Shown piece by piece: positions 1 to 9,138 of a stretch of DNA of 42,443 bases (its first letter is position 1; every line of letters begins with the position of its first letter). The position numbers and the translations under genes were made by a program. The notes below the pieces were generated by a model. That model saw nothing but the letters and a program-made list of their open reading frames with translations, searched no databases and had not been told where the DNA came from. This stretch comes from Prochlorococcus sp. AG-449-P16 (GTDB taxonomy: Bacteria > Cyanobacteriota > Cyanobacteriia > PCC-6307 > Cyanobiaceae), in contig QCQN01000006.1 of the NCBI GenBank assembly GCA_003212175.1, positions 1 through 42,443 on the forward strand. Direction: 5' to 3'.

Positions 1-981
1 CGGGTCAGTTAACATGTCACCAGGTTCAGGCTCCAAGGCTTTGGTTGATAGGGAAATTCTCCCTCTCTCCGAATCTAAATCTATAATCATTACCTTCATT
101 TGATCATTTACATTTAAAACATTATGTGGAGTTTCAATATGTTCATGACTTATTTCTGAAATATGTAAAAGACCACTAACTCCTCCAATATCAATAAAAG
201 CTCCATATGGTTTGATACCTTTGACCGAACCAACTACTACCTCTCCAACCTCAAGCCTATTCATTTTCTTTTCAACTAAGGCTCTTCTATGACTTAAAAC
301 TAATCTATTCCTCTCTTCATCAACCTCAAGAAATTTCAAGGGCAAGTATTCACCCTCTAAATCTTCTTTTAATTTGCGAGCACTAATATGAGAACCCGGG
401 ATAAAACCCCTTAACCCTTCAACTCTAACTAAAGCTCCACCTCTATTAGTGGCAAATACCTCAGAATATATTGTGGCATCTTCCTTTTGTAATTGTCTTA
501 CTCTTTCCCAAGCTCTTTGATATTCAATCCTTCTAATTGATAAAGCTAATTGACCATCTTCATTTTCCTCACTCATTATAAAAAATTCTCTACTTTCAGA
601 GGGTTGTAAAACATCACTCAGCCCTTCTACACGATTTATTGAAACTTCTTGCATAGGCATAAATGCTGCAGTTTTAGCACCTATATCAATCATCGCTCCC
701 TTTGGTTCCAAAGCAAAAACGGTACCTTTTACAAGATCCCCTGGCTTAAAGTTATAATCATATTTCCCTAGTAATGATGCGAACTCTTCTTGTGTAAACC
801 CTGCAGTGTCAAAATCAGTATTTCTTCTACTTGTAGATGAGTCTGCTGATGGGATATCCTTTTCATCAAATCGTAAATCTCCCTCTTCAAGGGTTTCTGC
901 AGTTTTTTCTTCTAAAGTTGAATTTTCAATTGGATTATCGTCTGAAATCTCTTTAAGTGTTTGGGAAGAATTTTCGTTCAT
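1..981 (-). CDS. rpsA: 30S ribosomal protein S1 (partial, C-terminus cut by window edge)
   Basis: Reverse-strand reading from ATG at 981 gives 327 codons open to the window edge. After an acidic N-terminus (MNENSSQTLKE...) come S1/OB-fold RNA-binding repeats: one beginning near PGDLVKGTVFALEPKGAMID, a second around GGALVRVEGLRGFIPGSHIS, and a third at VGEVVVGSVKGIKPYGAFID followed by GGVSGLLHISEISH. This three-repeat layout is typical of cyanobacterial S1 (Rps1a), shorter than the six-repeat enterobacterial protein. S1 binds mRNA on the 30S subunit and helps load transcripts with weak Shine-Dalgarno sequences. It lies 107 bp downstream of nrdR on the same strand, so co-transcription is possible. 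Family assignment is secure; only the extreme C-terminus is missing. Confidence 0.96.
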   Translation of the reverse strand, partial: MNENSSQTLKEISDDNPIENSTLEEKTAETLEEGDLRFDEKDIPSADSSTSRRNTDFDTAGFTQEEFASLLGKYDYNFKPGDLVKGTVFALEPKGAMIDIGAKTAAFMPMQEVSINRVEGLSDVLQPSESREFFIMSEENEDGQLALSIRRIEYQRAWERVRQLQKEDATIYSEVFATNRGGALVRVEGLRGFIPGSHISARKLKEDLEGEYLPLKFLEVDEERNRLVLSHRRALVEKKMNRLEVGEVVVGSVKGIKPYGAFIDIGGVSGLLHISEISHEHIETPHNVLNVNDQMKVMIIDLDSERGRISLSTKALEPEPGDMLTDP

Positions 982-1088
982 TTGTTAAAACGCAGACTAC
1001 CTTTGGTAGTTAGAAAGGAATGTTTTTAGCCTGCAAACTAAAAAGCATTTTGTTTGTATTGATTATTCTACACTTTAATATGCTGAAT

Positions 1089-1568
1089 TTATAAAATTGA
1101 AGCTAATTCGTTTTTTGAATTACCTTTAAGGGATTCAAGTGTGGAAACAAAATCCTTTACACCATTAAACTTTCTATAAACTGATGCATATCTTATGTAA
1201 GCAACCTCATTTTCTTTCCTAAGGCCTTTGAGTATTAATTCTCCAATTAGAGATGACTTAATATCTTTATTTGAGTCTTGCGTGATTTGTGATTCAATTG
1301 CATCAACAAAGTTGATTATTTCGTCTCTTGAGAATGTTGTTTTTTCGCATGCTCTGGATATACCAGTTATTAACTTTTCTTTATTAAATAATTCTCTGCT
1401 CCCATCTTTCTTAATAACAGAAATTGGCATTGTTTCCACTCTTTCGTAGGTAGTAAATCTAAAACCGCAATTTAAACATTCCCTTCTTCTTCTTACACTT
1501 TTTCCAGTATCAGCAGATCTTGATTCTAATACTCTGCTATCTGTATTTTGACAGGTTGGACACTGCAT
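1089..1568 (-). CDS. nrdR: Transcriptional repressor NrdR
   Basis: A 159-residue protein of normal family length. The N-terminal zinc ribbon has C3-x2-C6 and C31-x2-C34 separated by the basic stretch KSVRRRREC. An ATP-cone domain follows, roughly residues 46-136, with the usual [16 protein letters not shown] start. NrdR senses ATP/dATP through the cone and represses ribonucleotide reductase genes by binding NrdR boxes. It follows psbB-psbT on the same strand but lies beyond a strong hairpin terminator, so it probably has its own promoter or receives readthrough. No NrdR box was identified nearby. The ORF seen on the opposite strand inside it is a shadow. Confidence 0.96.
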   Translation of the reverse strand: MQCPTCQNTDSRVLESRSADTGKSVRRRRECLNCGFRFTTYERVETMPISVIKKDGSRELFNKEKLITGISRACEKTTFSRDEIINFVDAIESQITQDSNKDIKSSLIGELILKGLRKENEVAYIRYASVYRKFNGVKDFVSTLESLKGNSKNELASIL

Positions 1569-1627
1569 ATAGTCAAATAGAAGAATCTTTAACCCTAATA
1601 GTAGGTTATTATCAGGATCTTGGAAAG

Positions 1628-1667
1628 TAAAAAAAAACCTCCTTTTTAAAAAGGAGGCTTTTTTTTA
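1628..1667 (-). terminator. Rho-independent terminator after psbB-psbT
   Basis: A perfect 20-nt palindrome at 1638-1657 (arms cctccttttt / aaaaaggagg) is flanked by A-runs on the left and T-runs on the right. Read on the minus strand it is a GC-containing stem followed by a U-tract, directly downstream of the psbT stop. Its T-run on the other side makes it usable in both directions. Confidence 0.85.
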
Positions 1668-1763
1668 CTTTCTATCAAATTTAGGTGGATCCCTAAATGC
1701 TACAGCAAAGAATAAGGTAACAACTGCGAGAGTTAAAATAAGTACGTAGGCAAAAGCTTCCAT
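1665..1763 (-). CDS. psbT: Photosystem II reaction centre protein T
   Basis: A 32-residue ORF ([10 protein letters not shown] ... DPPKFDRK) matching PsbT in length and sequence: one membrane helix starting at residue 3 and a short charged stromal tail. PsbT is a core PSII subunit at the dimer interface near the QA site and contributes to photodamage recovery. It sits 24 bp downstream of the psbB stop on the same strand, the conserved psbB-psbT order of cyanobacteria and plastids, and its stop codon runs into the terminator hairpin flank. Start is the only ATG in frame. Confidence 0.95.
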   Translation of the reverse strand: MEAFAYVLILTLAVVTLFFAVAFRDPPKFDRK

Positions 1764-1787
1764 GAGAAAAAATAATTAAAGATTAGT

Positions 1788-3311
1788 TTAAACCCCTCCT
1801 GGGATTCTTCTAGTTGTTTCATCTCCAAGTTTCTTAAAGAGACCAAACTCAACTTGATCGCCTATTTCAGCATCAATTCCTGCGAAGGAGTCTCTGTAAA
1901 GTGTTCTTGAGGCATGCCACCAATGGCCAAACAAGAATAATAGTCCGAAACATAAGTGGGCGTATGTAAACCAAGCTCTTGGAGAACTTCTAAACACACC
2001 ATCAGACTTGTATGTTTCTCTATCAAATTTGAATGCTTCTCCAAGCTGAGCTTTTCTGGCTAGTCTTTTGACAACAGCAGGATCTGTAAATGTTTGCCCA
2101 TTGAGATCACCACCGTAGATAGTAGCTGTTATGCCAGTTTGCTCAAATGAGTACTTTGCCTCAGCTCTTCTGAAAGGGATATCAGCCCTAACATTTCCTT
2201 CTTTATCTTCGAGAATAACAGGAAAGTTTTCAAAGAAATTTGGAATCCTTCTTACTTCTAATTCATTACCCTCCTTGTCTTGGAAAGCAATATGCCCTTG
2301 CCAACCAGTAGGAAGACCATCACCATTGACTAGTGCACCAACTCTGAATAATCCTCCTTTAGCAGGACTATTTCCTACATAATCATAGAATGCCAACTTT
2401 TCAGGTATGGAAGCGTAAGCTTCTTCTTTTGTAGCACCATTATCAATAGCAGTTTGAACTCTTCTATTAATTTCAGTTTTAAAATAACCTGAGTCCCATT
2501 GATATCTTGTAGGACCAAATAATTCAACTGGGGTTGTTGCAGAACCGTACCACATTGTCCCTGCAACTACAAAAGAAACAAAAAGAACAGCTGCTAGTGC
2601 ACTTGCTAATACACCTTCTAAACTTCCTAGTTTAAGAGCACGGTAAAGTCTTTCTCCTGGTCTATTTGTTATGTGGAAAATCCCCCCGATAATACCCATC
2701 AGGCCGGCAGCAATATGATTAGCGACTATTCCACCAGGGTTAAAAGGATTAAAACCATCTACCCCCCATGAGGGTGCCACAGGTTCAACGTGACCTGTTA
2801 AACCATAGGGATCTGAAACCCAGATGCCCACATTGGCGCAATGAAAAGCACCAAAACCAAAACAAGTGAGACCTGCTAGAAGTAGATGAATTCCAAAAAT
2901 TCTAGGAAGATCAAGTGCGGGTTCTCCTGTTCTTGAATCCTCCCAAAGATCTAAGTCCCAATAAGTCCAATGCCAGATTGAAGCTAGCATTAACAAACCA
3001 CTAAATACAATGTGTGCTGCTGCAACTCCTTCAAAACTCCAGAATCCGGGGTCAACACCAGTAGCGCCAGTAATATCCCATCCGTTCCAACTACTTGTGA
3101 TACCTAGTCTTGCCATAAATGGCATGACATACATTCCCTGTCTCCACATAGGGTTTAGGACAGCGTCTGAAGGATCAAAAATGGCTAATTCATATAAAGC
3201 CATAGAACCGGCCCAGCCGGCTAATAATGCAGTATGCATGAGATGCACAGCAAGTAGCCGACCTGGGTCGTTAATAACTACTGTGTGAACTCGATACCAA
3301 GGCAATCCCAT
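1788..3311 (-). CDS. psbB: Photosystem II CP47 chlorophyll-binding antenna protein
   Basis: 507 residues beginning [20 protein letters not shown], the invariant CP47 start. Six membrane helices carry the chlorophyll-ligand histidines (for example [11 protein letters not shown] and AAHIVFSG). The long lumenal loop E spans roughly residues 250-440, and the last helix contains [13 protein letters not shown]47 is an inner antenna that passes excitation to the PSII reaction centre. It heads the psbB-psbT unit and is divergent from a ferredoxin gene; the 224-bp intergenic region must contain promoters for both. Full length with no anomalies. Confidence 0.98.
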   Translation of the reverse strand: MGLPWYRVHTVVINDPGRLLAVHLMHTALLAGWAGSMALYELAIFDPSDAVLNPMWRQGMYVMPFMARLGITSSWNGWDITGATGVDPGFWSFEGVAAAHIVFSGLLMLASIWHWTYWDLDLWEDSRTGEPALDLPRIFGIHLLLAGLTCFGFGAFHCANVGIWVSDPYGLTGHVEPVAPSWGVDGFNPFNPGGIVANHIAAGLMGIIGGIFHITNRPGERLYRALKLGSLEGVLASALAAVLFVSFVVAGTMWYGSATTPVELFGPTRYQWDSGYFKTEINRRVQTAIDNGATKEEAYASIPEKLAFYDYVGNSPAKGGLFRVGALVNGDGLPTGWQGHIAFQDKEGNELEVRRIPNFFENFPVILEDKEGNVRADIPFRRAEAKYSFEQTGITATIYGGDLNGQTFTDPAVVKRLARKAQLGEAFKFDRETYKSDGVFRSSPRAWFTYAHLCFGLLFLFGHWWHASRTLYRDSFAGIDAEIGDQVEFGLFKKLGDETTRRIPGGV

Positions 3312-3357
3312 CGGTTAAAATTCTTGTGACAATGCTGAATAAACAGCTAAACATCAC

Positions 3358-3365
3358 GATAGTAA
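3358..3365 (-). promoter_or_regulatory. Candidate psbB -10 element
   Basis: Read on the minus strand, the hexamer TACTAT (3359-3364) lies about 48 bp upstream of the psbB ATG, which would give a leader of about 40 nt. No convincing -35 box is visible at the expected spacing. Many cyanobacterial promoters lack one, so this is suggestive only. Confidence 0.3.
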
Positions 3366-3535
3366 GGGTTTTTTAGACTTTCAGGGATTTTTGTAAATAA
3401 ATTAATTTTTAGAGTAAATTTGGTCAAATCAATTATTACAACTGAAGTTTCAGGGAATTTTAGGTAAAAAACTGTTAATATTTTGGTCACAATTCTCAAA
3501 GTAAAGCGTCAAAATAGAAAAAAAATAACAAAAAA

Positions 3536-3898
3536 ATGACAACTATCAGATTTATTCGTGAGGGCATCGATGTCCAATGTAAACCAGGAGAAAACCTAAG
3601 GGATTTAGTAATAAAAGAAAAATTGCAACTATATGGCTTAAAGGGGATCTTAGGTAATTGCGGAGGAGCAGGCCAATGCAGTACTTGTTTTGTTTCAGTA
3701 GAAGGAGGTCCTAAAAACTCTCTTAGCCCCTTAACCCCTGTTGAGGAAGAAAAACTTAAAAATAGACCTGAAAATTGGAGACTTGCTTGCCAAACTCTCA
3801 TAAACTCCTCGTCAATAATTCTTACTAAACCTCAATCTCCTCCACCAAACCTAGAGTTGTTAAAAGAATCAGCTGAAAACAAAAAATTACCTCGTTGA
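3536..3898 (+). CDS. 2Fe-2S ferredoxin-like protein
   Basis: 120 residues with a plant-type ferredoxin core. The cluster ligands are C42, C48 and C51 (NCGGAGQCSTC) with the fourth at C85 (RLACQT), giving C-x5-C-x2-C...C. Spacing differs from the photosynthetic PetF pattern (C-x4-C-x2-C), which points to a specialised ferredoxin rather than the main photosystem I acceptor. A proline-rich, basic tail follows residue 97. It is soluble with no signal peptide. It lies about 100 bp upstream of psbM and divergent from psbB, a photosynthesis-linked neighbourhood. The redox partner is not evident from sequence. Confidence 0.88.
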   Translation: MTTIRFIREGIDVQCKPGENLRDLVIKEKLQLYGLKGILGNCGGAGQCSTCFVSVEGGPKNSLSPLTPVEEEKLKNRPENWRLACQTLINSSSIILTKPQSPPPNLELLKESAENKKLPR

Positions 3899-4000
3899 AT
3901 TGTTTAAGACTGTTAATGAGTTAGCGGAAATTACAATATTGCCCCTTAATTTCCAGTTAAATGTTTATATTCTAAATATTATCGATTAACCAATTATTCA

Positions 4001-4153
4001 ATGGAAACAACAAATTTTGGATTCGTAGCAAGTCTCCTTTTTGTAGGAGTACCTACAATTTTCTTGATAGGTCTTTTCATATCTACTCAGGATGGTGAGA
4101 AATCAAGTTTTTATTCAGATTCCAGTAAAGGTAAATTAGGGCCAAAACGCTAA
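4001..4153 (+). CDS. psbM: Photosystem II reaction centre protein M
   Basis: A 50-residue protein starting METTNFGFVASLLFVGVPT, the PsbM membrane helix, followed by a hydrophilic tail (about residues 32-50) longer than the roughly 35-residue plant form; extended tails are known in marine picocyanobacteria. PsbM sits at the PSII dimer interface. The ATG at 4001 is the only start that gives the conserved N-terminus. It is followed 9 bp later by prmC, so the two may be co-transcribed. Confidence 0.93.
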   Translation: METTNFGFVASLLFVGVPTIFLIGLFISTQDGEKSSFYSDSSKGKLGPKR

Positions 4154-4162
4154 TTCTTATTG

Positions 4163-5038
4163 ATGCCTCTTGTTCCTGCAAATGATTTTATATCTTGGAA
4201 AGAGAGGCAAATCTCAAAAGGAGGAGATCACCAATCATTAGATCATTTAATTGATTCAGTGGGAGGTTGCACTAAAGAAAAATATCATTTGATTAAATTA
4301 AGTCTTAAGAAAAATATAGAGCTAAAAGTTAATCTAGAAAAACTAGAATCTTTATGGAATCAACATTTAAATATGGGTATTCCTGTACAATATTTAAGCG
4401 GAATTTCTTATTGGAGAGATCTAAAGTTGGAGGTTTCCGAAAATGTTTTAATCCCAAGATCTGAGACAGAATTAATAATTGAAATTGTTCAAGAAAGTTT
4501 CAAACAAAAATTTAAAGAGATTACTTTCGTTGATTTAGGAACTGGTTCAGGGGCCATTGGTATTGCTCTTGCATTGGCAAAACCTTTCTGGAATGGAATA
4601 GCCACTGATATTGATAAAAACGCAATTCAAATTGCTTCAAAAAATTTTGCTAGATGTTCCGATAAATCTAATTTGAAATTCTTATGTGGGCATTGGTGGA
4701 ATCCTTTGGAAAAATTCAAAGGTAAAATAGATCTTGCGATAGCTAACCCTCCTTATATTCCTAAATATATTTATCAAAAATTACCAGAAGAAGTAAAAAA
4801 TTTTGAACCTAAAATTGCTCTTTTAGGCGGGGATGATGGTTTAGATCACATTAAAATAATCATTAGAAACGCACCCAAATATTTGAAAAAAGGAGGATAC
4901 TTGTTAATTGAGAATCATTTTGATCAAGGTAGAGAAGTTAAAAAATTATTCCTAGAAAATGCTTTTATATCAGTCAAAGTTTTAAAAGATTTTTCAGGTA
5001 TTGAAAGATTTACAATTGGTAGATATAACCAAAAGTGA
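4163..5038 (+). CDS. prmC: Peptide chain release factor N5-glutamine methyltransferase
   Basis: 291 residues from ATG 4163 (a TTG one codon upstream is less likely). It carries the PrmC/HemK signatures: PVQYLSG (75-81), LIPRSETE (96-103), the AdoMet-binding loop VDLGTGSG (123-130) and the catalytic NPPY (195-198). PrmC methylates the glutamine of the GGQ motif in RF1/RF2 and is needed for efficient termination. It sits directly downstream of psbM and 11 bp upstream of the tsaC-like gene, forming a small translation-related plus-strand run. Compare the ruined GGQ-family gene arfB later in this window. Confidence 0.95.
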   Translation: MPLVPANDFISWKERQISKGGDHQSLDHLIDSVGGCTKEKYHLIKLSLKKNIELKVNLEKLESLWNQHLNMGIPVQYLSGISYWRDLKLEVSENVLIPRSETELIIEIVQESFKQKFKEITFVDLGTGSGAIGIALALAKPFWNGIATDIDKNAIQIASKNFARCSDKSNLKFLCGHWWNPLEKFKGKIDLAIANPPYIPKYIYQKLPEEVKNFEPKIALLGGDDGLDHIKIIIRNAPKYLKKGGYLLIENHFDQGREVKKLFLENAFISVKVLKDFSGIERFTIGRYNQK

Positions 5039-5049
5039 TTTGATAATTA

Positions 5050-5634
5050 ATGATGAATTTAATAAATCAAAAACTAGCTATAGAAAAACTTAATGAAGGG
5101 TTACCTATAGTTTTTCAGACTGATACTTTACCAGCAATAGGATGTCTCCCAGAATTCTCAGATGTGATTTACAGGACAAAAAAAAGAGATAAAAATAAAC
5201 CTCTTATTCTTATGGGGGCAGATTATGATCAATTGACTCAGTATGTTCACAAAGCTGCTCAAGAGGATTATAAAAGTATTTCTTCAACGTATTGGCCTGG
5301 CGCCCTAACAATAATAACTCCAATTTCAGATGAGAAGCTTTCTTCTTTTTGCATCAATAATTTAACTATTGGCTTAAGAATACCTAACTCATCTAAGGCT
5401 AGATCTCTTATTAGAAAAACTGGTCCGTTGCTTACATCAAGTGCCAATTTGTCTGGCTCTAAAACTCCATTAACGGCAAAAGGGGTTTCAATGAAACTTC
5501 CCAATGTGAGTATTTTAGGGCCAATTCCTTGGGAGAAATGTAGCGGTAAAGGTAGTACTATTATTTCTTGGATTAATGATGGTAATTGGGAGTTAATTAG
5601 AGAAGGTGAAATTTCCATTTCTGGGATTTGTTAA
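5050..5634 (+). CDS. tsaC: Threonylcarbamoyl-AMP synthase (YrdC/Sua5 family)
   Basis: 194 residues, the short single-domain form of the family. Diagnostic motifs are KKRDKNKPLIL (44-54), WPGALT (82-87), GLRIPN (108-113) and SANLSG (131-136). The enzyme makes threonylcarbamoyl-AMP from threonine, bicarbonate and ATP, the first step of the t6A37 modification of tRNAs reading ANN codons. It is preceded by prmC with 11 bp between, and its TAA stop overlaps the ATG of the small membrane protein downstream. Tandem ATGs at the start (MM) make the exact N-terminus uncertain by one residue. Confidence 0.9.
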   Translation: MMNLINQKLAIEKLNEGLPIVFQTDTLPAIGCLPEFSDVIYRTKKRDKNKPLILMGADYDQLTQYVHKAAQEDYKSISSTYWPGALTIITPISDEKLSSFCINNLTIGLRIPNSSKARSLIRKTGPLLTSSANLSGSKTPLTAKGVSMKLPNVSILGPIPWEKCSGKGSTIISWINDGNWELIREGEISISGIC

Positions 5635-5804
5635 TGCTTATTTTACTTTTTTTTATATTGATTATCCAAAATTTTTCCTTTTTAATTTTTGAGCCTTTAA
5701 CTGCATTATTGACTAATTTTCTTGAGATAAAAATATTCCCACTTTATCTGTTACTAATTTTTGTGTGGTTATTTTCTAATGAAAATGAGAAACACATTTC
5801 TTAA
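5634..5804 (+). CDS. Small membrane protein of unknown function
   Basis: A 56-codon ORF whose ATG overlaps the TAA of the tsaC-like gene by one base (TAATG), a strong sign of translational coupling. The product (MLILLFFILIIQNFSF ... EKHIS) has two hydrophobic segments, about residues 1-30 and 36-47, and a short charged tail. It is not a family I recognise. The stop lies 8 bp before the tRNA-Thr gene on the other strand. Confidence 0.6.
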   Translation: MLILLFFILIIQNFSFLIFEPLTALLTNFLEIKIFPLYLLLIFVWLFSNENEKHIS

Positions 5805-5811
5805 AACTTAA

Positions 5812-5883
5812 TGCCGGCTAACAGATTTGAACTGATGACCTTCGCTTTACAAAAGCGCTGCTCTACCGCTGAGCTAAGCCGGC
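5812..5883 (-). tRNA. tRNA-Thr (anticodon TGT)
   Basis: The reverse strand folds as a complete 72-nt cloverleaf: acceptor GCCGGCT/AGCCGGC with discriminator A, D-arm with GCTCAGCGGTAGAGC, anticodon stem GCGCT...AGCG with loop TTTGTAA giving TGT, and T-arm with GTTCAAATC. CCA is not encoded, as usual in cyanobacteria. Confidence 0.95.
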
Positions 5884-5944
5884 ATAAATATATCTTACAA
5901 TCAAAAAGGAATTGTTTTTAAAAAATTAAGTTAATTCAAAAAAA

Positions 5945-6262
5945 TTATTTTTTTGGATTTTTTTCAATTTTTTTAAATTCTATTTCTCCAGTAATGGTTC
6001 TTTTAATAGGTAAATTTGCAACTAATGCAGTCATCCTATCTTCAGTTTCTAAACTTACGGCAACCTCGTCAAAATCTATTTCTACGTATTTAGCAACAAC
6101 ATCAAGAATTTCTTTTCTCATTTTATCTAACAGATCAGTTGTTAGTGAGCTCATGTCAACTCTGTCATGAGCAAGCACTAGTTGGAGTCTTTCTCTAGCA
6201 GTATTTGCACTAGAGGTTTCTCTTCCAAGTAATTTGTTAATAAGGTCTCTTAGAGTCATCAT
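5945..6262 (-). CDS. minE: Cell division topological specificity factor MinE
   Basis: 105 residues, somewhat longer than the 88 of E. coli. The N-terminus ([14 protein letters not shown]) is a membrane-targeting helix. The anti-MinCD segment [15 protein letters not shown] follows, then the topological-specificity domain with the [16 protein letters not shown] signature. The C-terminus is lysine-rich. MinE stimulates MinD ATPase and drives oscillation that keeps the division inhibitor away from mid-cell. It starts 2 bp after the minD stop. Tandem ATGs leave the start ambiguous by one codon. Confidence 0.96.
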   Translation of the reverse strand: MMTLRDLINKLLGRETSSANTARERLQLVLAHDRVDMSSLTTDLLDKMRKEILDVVAKYVEIDFDEVAVSLETEDRMTALVANLPIKRTITGEIEFKKIEKNPKK

Positions 6263-6264
6263 CG

Positions 6265-7080
6265 TTAAAAAATCTTTGTTTGCATTAATCTCATAAACTT
6301 ATCTTTTAAGCTTTTCCCTTCATTCTTTGGATCTATAATTGGGACTTCTTTACCCATAAGCCTTTGGGATACATTTAAGTAACATTTTTTAGCGGGAGAT
6401 TTACCATCTGAGAGAGTTAGAGGCACACCTCTGTTTGTGCTTATTATGACTTGTTCATCTTCAAGCACAATTCCCAATAGTGGTAAAGAAAGAATACTCT
6501 GTACATCTTCAATTGAAAGCATTTCTTGATTAGCAATCATATTAGGTCTGACTCTATTGATAATAAGTTGGATTGGTTTAATATCAGATGTATTTAAAAT
6601 TCCAATAACTCTATCTGCATCACGAACTGCCGATAATTCAGGGTTAGTAACGACTATCGCTTCTTTGCAGGCCGATAGAGCATTTTTAAAACCATCTTCA
6701 ACTCCTGCAGGACAATCTACTAAAATATAATCAAACTTTTTACTAAGTAGATTACTAATCTCCTTCATGTCTTCAGGCTTCATCCAATCCAGCATTCTGG
6801 GATCGCCTGCTGGTAAAAGCGCTAAATTAGGCTCTTTTTTATGTCTAACAAGTGCTTGATCAAGTCGACAATTTTTATCTAGAACATCTTGAGCGGTATA
6901 AATAATTCTATTCTCTAACCCTAGTAGGAGATCTAAATTTCTTAGTCCAAAATCAGCATCAAGAACTGCTGTTGATGCACCACTATTAGCAAGCGCAATT
7001 CCCAAATTTGCAGTTAAGGTAGTCTTACCTACACCACCTTTCCCTGAACAAATTAAAATAGTGCGTGTATTTTCCGCCAC
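6265..7080 (-). CDS. minD: Septum-site determining ATPase MinD
   Basis: 271 residues with the deviant Walker A GKGGVGKT (13-20, signature K14), switch I/II regions including [11 protein letters not shown] and [11 protein letters not shown], and a C-terminal amphipathic membrane-targeting helix ([16 protein letters not shown]) as in all MinDs. ATP-bound MinD dimerises on the membrane and recruits MinC to block FtsZ ring formation. It lies 2 bp upstream of minE and 125 bp downstream of minC, so an internal promoter before minD is possible. Confidence 0.97.
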   Translation of the reverse strand: MAENTRTILICSGKGGVGKTTLTANLGIALANSGASTAVLDADFGLRNLDLLLGLENRIIYTAQDVLDKNCRLDQALVRHKKEPNLALLPAGDPRMLDWMKPEDMKEISNLLSKKFDYILVDCPAGVEDGFKNALSACKEAIVVTNPELSAVRDADRVIGILNTSDIKPIQLIINRVRPNMIANQEMLSIEDVQSILSLPLLGIVLEDEQVIISTNRGVPLTLSDGKSPAKKCYLNVSQRLMGKEVPIIDPKNEGKSLKDKFMRLMQTKIF

Positions 7081-7205
7081 AAAATTTAACTATATTTTTC
7101 AAATAATAAACTAGATTAATATTCATGAAAACTAGAAAAGTTAAGTAATTCTTAAGTTTATTGATTCCATAAGAATTTATTTCAAAATATTGATTTATTT
7201 TATCT

Positions 7206-7856
7206 TCATATTAAGTAAGGTTTAATTATTATTTTTTGATTTTCCAAAACTGCTACTTCAGGAATTTGAGATTTTGGCTTTTCTTTTGGTCCAATTGCTA
7301 CAACTTCACAAATCCTTAATTGTAAAGGGTTTAGATAAAGTGAAGCAACTGAAGCATTTTGATCGCCATTTTGCCCGGCAGAAGCAATTCCAAGTAATTT
7401 CCCCCAGACGTAAATATTATTTTGAGCGGATATTATTGCCCCAGGATTAACGTCACCGATAATCAGAAGATCACCATTTGAAGATATTCTATCTCCTGAT
7501 CTAATTGTTCTTTTATGAACTATATTCTTAACTTTGTAAAGATGATTTGCGCAAAATTCCTGTTCTAAGTCGTTGCCAATAATAAAACTCGAATTAATTT
7601 TTAGAGAATTTCCTGCTATTACTGTTTCTCTATTGTTTGAGTAGATATTAATAAAATTTATATTTAGTTTTTCAAGACTAAGTTTCAATTTTTTTAATTC
7701 GATGCATTTAATTTTTTCATTACGAACAAAAAGAGTTGCATTTGCAGGATTATTTAGCAAATTTATTTCTTTGATTGTTTTTAAAATTGACTCAATTTCG
7801 TAGCAAGATATCGCTTTAATAAATTCGTTAGAGTCATTTCTTATTATTAGCTTCAT
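7206..7856 (-). CDS. minC: Septum-site determining protein MinC
   Basis: 216 residues. The N-terminal half is divergent. The C-terminal part is the MinC beta-helix domain with the conserved run RSGDRISSNGDLLIIGDVNP then GAIISAQNNIYVWGKLLG and AGQNGD, which bind MinD and polymerise. MinC is the FtsZ antagonist of the Min system. Its ATG overlaps the TGA of the upstream HD-domain gene (ATGA), indicating translational coupling between the two. Confidence 0.94.
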   Translation of the reverse strand: MKLIIRNDSNEFIKAISCYEIESILKTIKEINLLNNPANATLFVRNEKIKCIELKKLKLSLEKLNINFINIYSNNRETVIAGNSLKINSSFIIGNDLEQEFCANHLYKVKNIVHKRTIRSGDRISSNGDLLIIGDVNPGAIISAQNNIYVWGKLLGIASAGQNGDQNASVASLYLNPLQLRICEVVAIGPKEKPKSQIPEVAVLENQKIIIKPYLI

Positions 7857-9112
7857 TTATTATTTGTATTTATTACTGAAATCTGCTCATCTATGTATTT
7901 TTTTAAAAAACTAGGGTAAATGATAAGCGCACTATTGTGAGACTTCGTTAAGCTTTTAATTAATTCTGAATGATTTTCTAATGATTCTTGATATTTTCCA
8001 TCCCAAATTTTAAGAGAATTATTAGATTCGAAACCTTTAAAAGATCTTTCTTTAATTCCACAAAATACATCCGCATCATAATTACTTAATATGCATTTTT
8101 TGCGAGCTAAAGCTAAAATTTCTAATCTTTTTATTTTGCTTAAAAAGGTTATATCTGATGCTTTCAGTAAATTTCTGTTAAGGAACATCTCACAAAGTTT
8201 TTCTAATTGTTCAAAAGATTTATCTTTCCATTTCATCAAGTGGTAGTACAAAGTGACATCATCATTAGATAAGAAGTCTTGAAAATCAAGTTTTTCAGGA
8301 TTAAATATCCATTTATGCATACTTTCATCTAACCATACTTTTCTATTGGAATTTTTGATGGTATTAATAATTTTTTCTAAAATCCAAGTTGAAATTTCGT
8401 TTATTCGATGATTATAAATAGTTCGATACATCATATTTCTCAGAACCAAAAAATGTTCAATTGCGATAATTCCTTTGCGACTTACTGCAATATTTCCATC
8501 AGGCGAAAAAGTGAGAGCTGAGATGATTCTTTCTAAATCAATTAGGCCGTATTTAGTCCCTGTATTGTAGCTATCTCTTAAGAGGTAATCGATTCTATCG
8601 CAATCGATTTCGCTACTTATTAATGTTTTTATGGGGTTTAAACATAAACCTTTAGTATTAAATAAATCTCCAATCTCATTAGGTAAATTGTTCCCAAAAT
8701 TTTTTATTATAGATGTTATTGGCGTATAATCCTGAACTAACTTTTTAGACCATAATTCGTGTTTGTGTGAAAATATAACTTCACTGGTATGGCTTAATGG
8801 ACCATGTCCTAAATCATGTAAAAGAGCTGCCCCATAAACAATAAATTTAAATTTACTAAATTCAGGTTTTATATCAATTAGCTTTTTAAAGATTTTCCTT
8901 GCAACGCAAAAAACTCCAATTGAATGTGTGAACCTACTTGATTCTGCACCATGAAAGAGAAGTGATGCTGCTCCTAATTGCTTAATTCTTCTCAGTCTTT
9001 GAAATGCAACAGTATCTATTAATCTCATAATCATTAATTCTTCAGGTTTACTTGAATCAATAATTATTTCTTTATGTATTGGATCGTGAAAAATTCGTTT
9101 ACTATTCATCAT
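7853..9112 (-). CDS. HD-superfamily phosphohydrolase (dGTPase-like)
   Basis: 419 residues with the metal-binding HD signature: H63 in RFTHSIGV, H99-D100 in AALLHDLGHGPLSHTSE, and the later EIDCDRIDYLLRDS helix around residues 167-180, which is the fourth metal ligand region. This is the COG1078/YdhJ-type branch, related to dGTP triphosphohydrolases and SAMHD1; substrate is unknown but a nucleotide is likely. It sits between ctpA (26 bp upstream) and minC (4-bp overlap), so it belongs to the ctpA-HD-minCDE transcription unit. Tandem ATGs leave one codon of start ambiguity. Confidence 0.9.
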   Translation of the reverse strand: MMNSKRIFHDPIHKEIIIDSSKPEELMIMRLIDTVAFQRLRRIKQLGAASLLFHGAESSRFTHSIGVFCVARKIFKKLIDIKPEFSKFKFIVYGAALLHDLGHGPLSHTSEVIFSHKHELWSKKLVQDYTPITSIIKNFGNNLPNEIGDLFNTKGLCLNPIKTLISSEIDCDRIDYLLRDSYNTGTKYGLIDLERIISALTFSPDGNIAVSRKGIIAIEHFLVLRNMMYRTIYNHRINEISTWILEKIINTIKNSNRKVWLDESMHKWIFNPEKLDFQDFLSNDDVTLYYHLMKWKDKSFEQLEKLCEMFLNRNLLKASDITFLSKIKRLEILALARKKCILSNYDADVFCGIKERSFKGFESNNSLKIWDGKYQESLENHSELIKSLTKSHNSALIIYPSFLKKYIDEQISVINTNNK

Positions 9113-9138
9113 TCTCGAATTTAGACATTAGATATCAT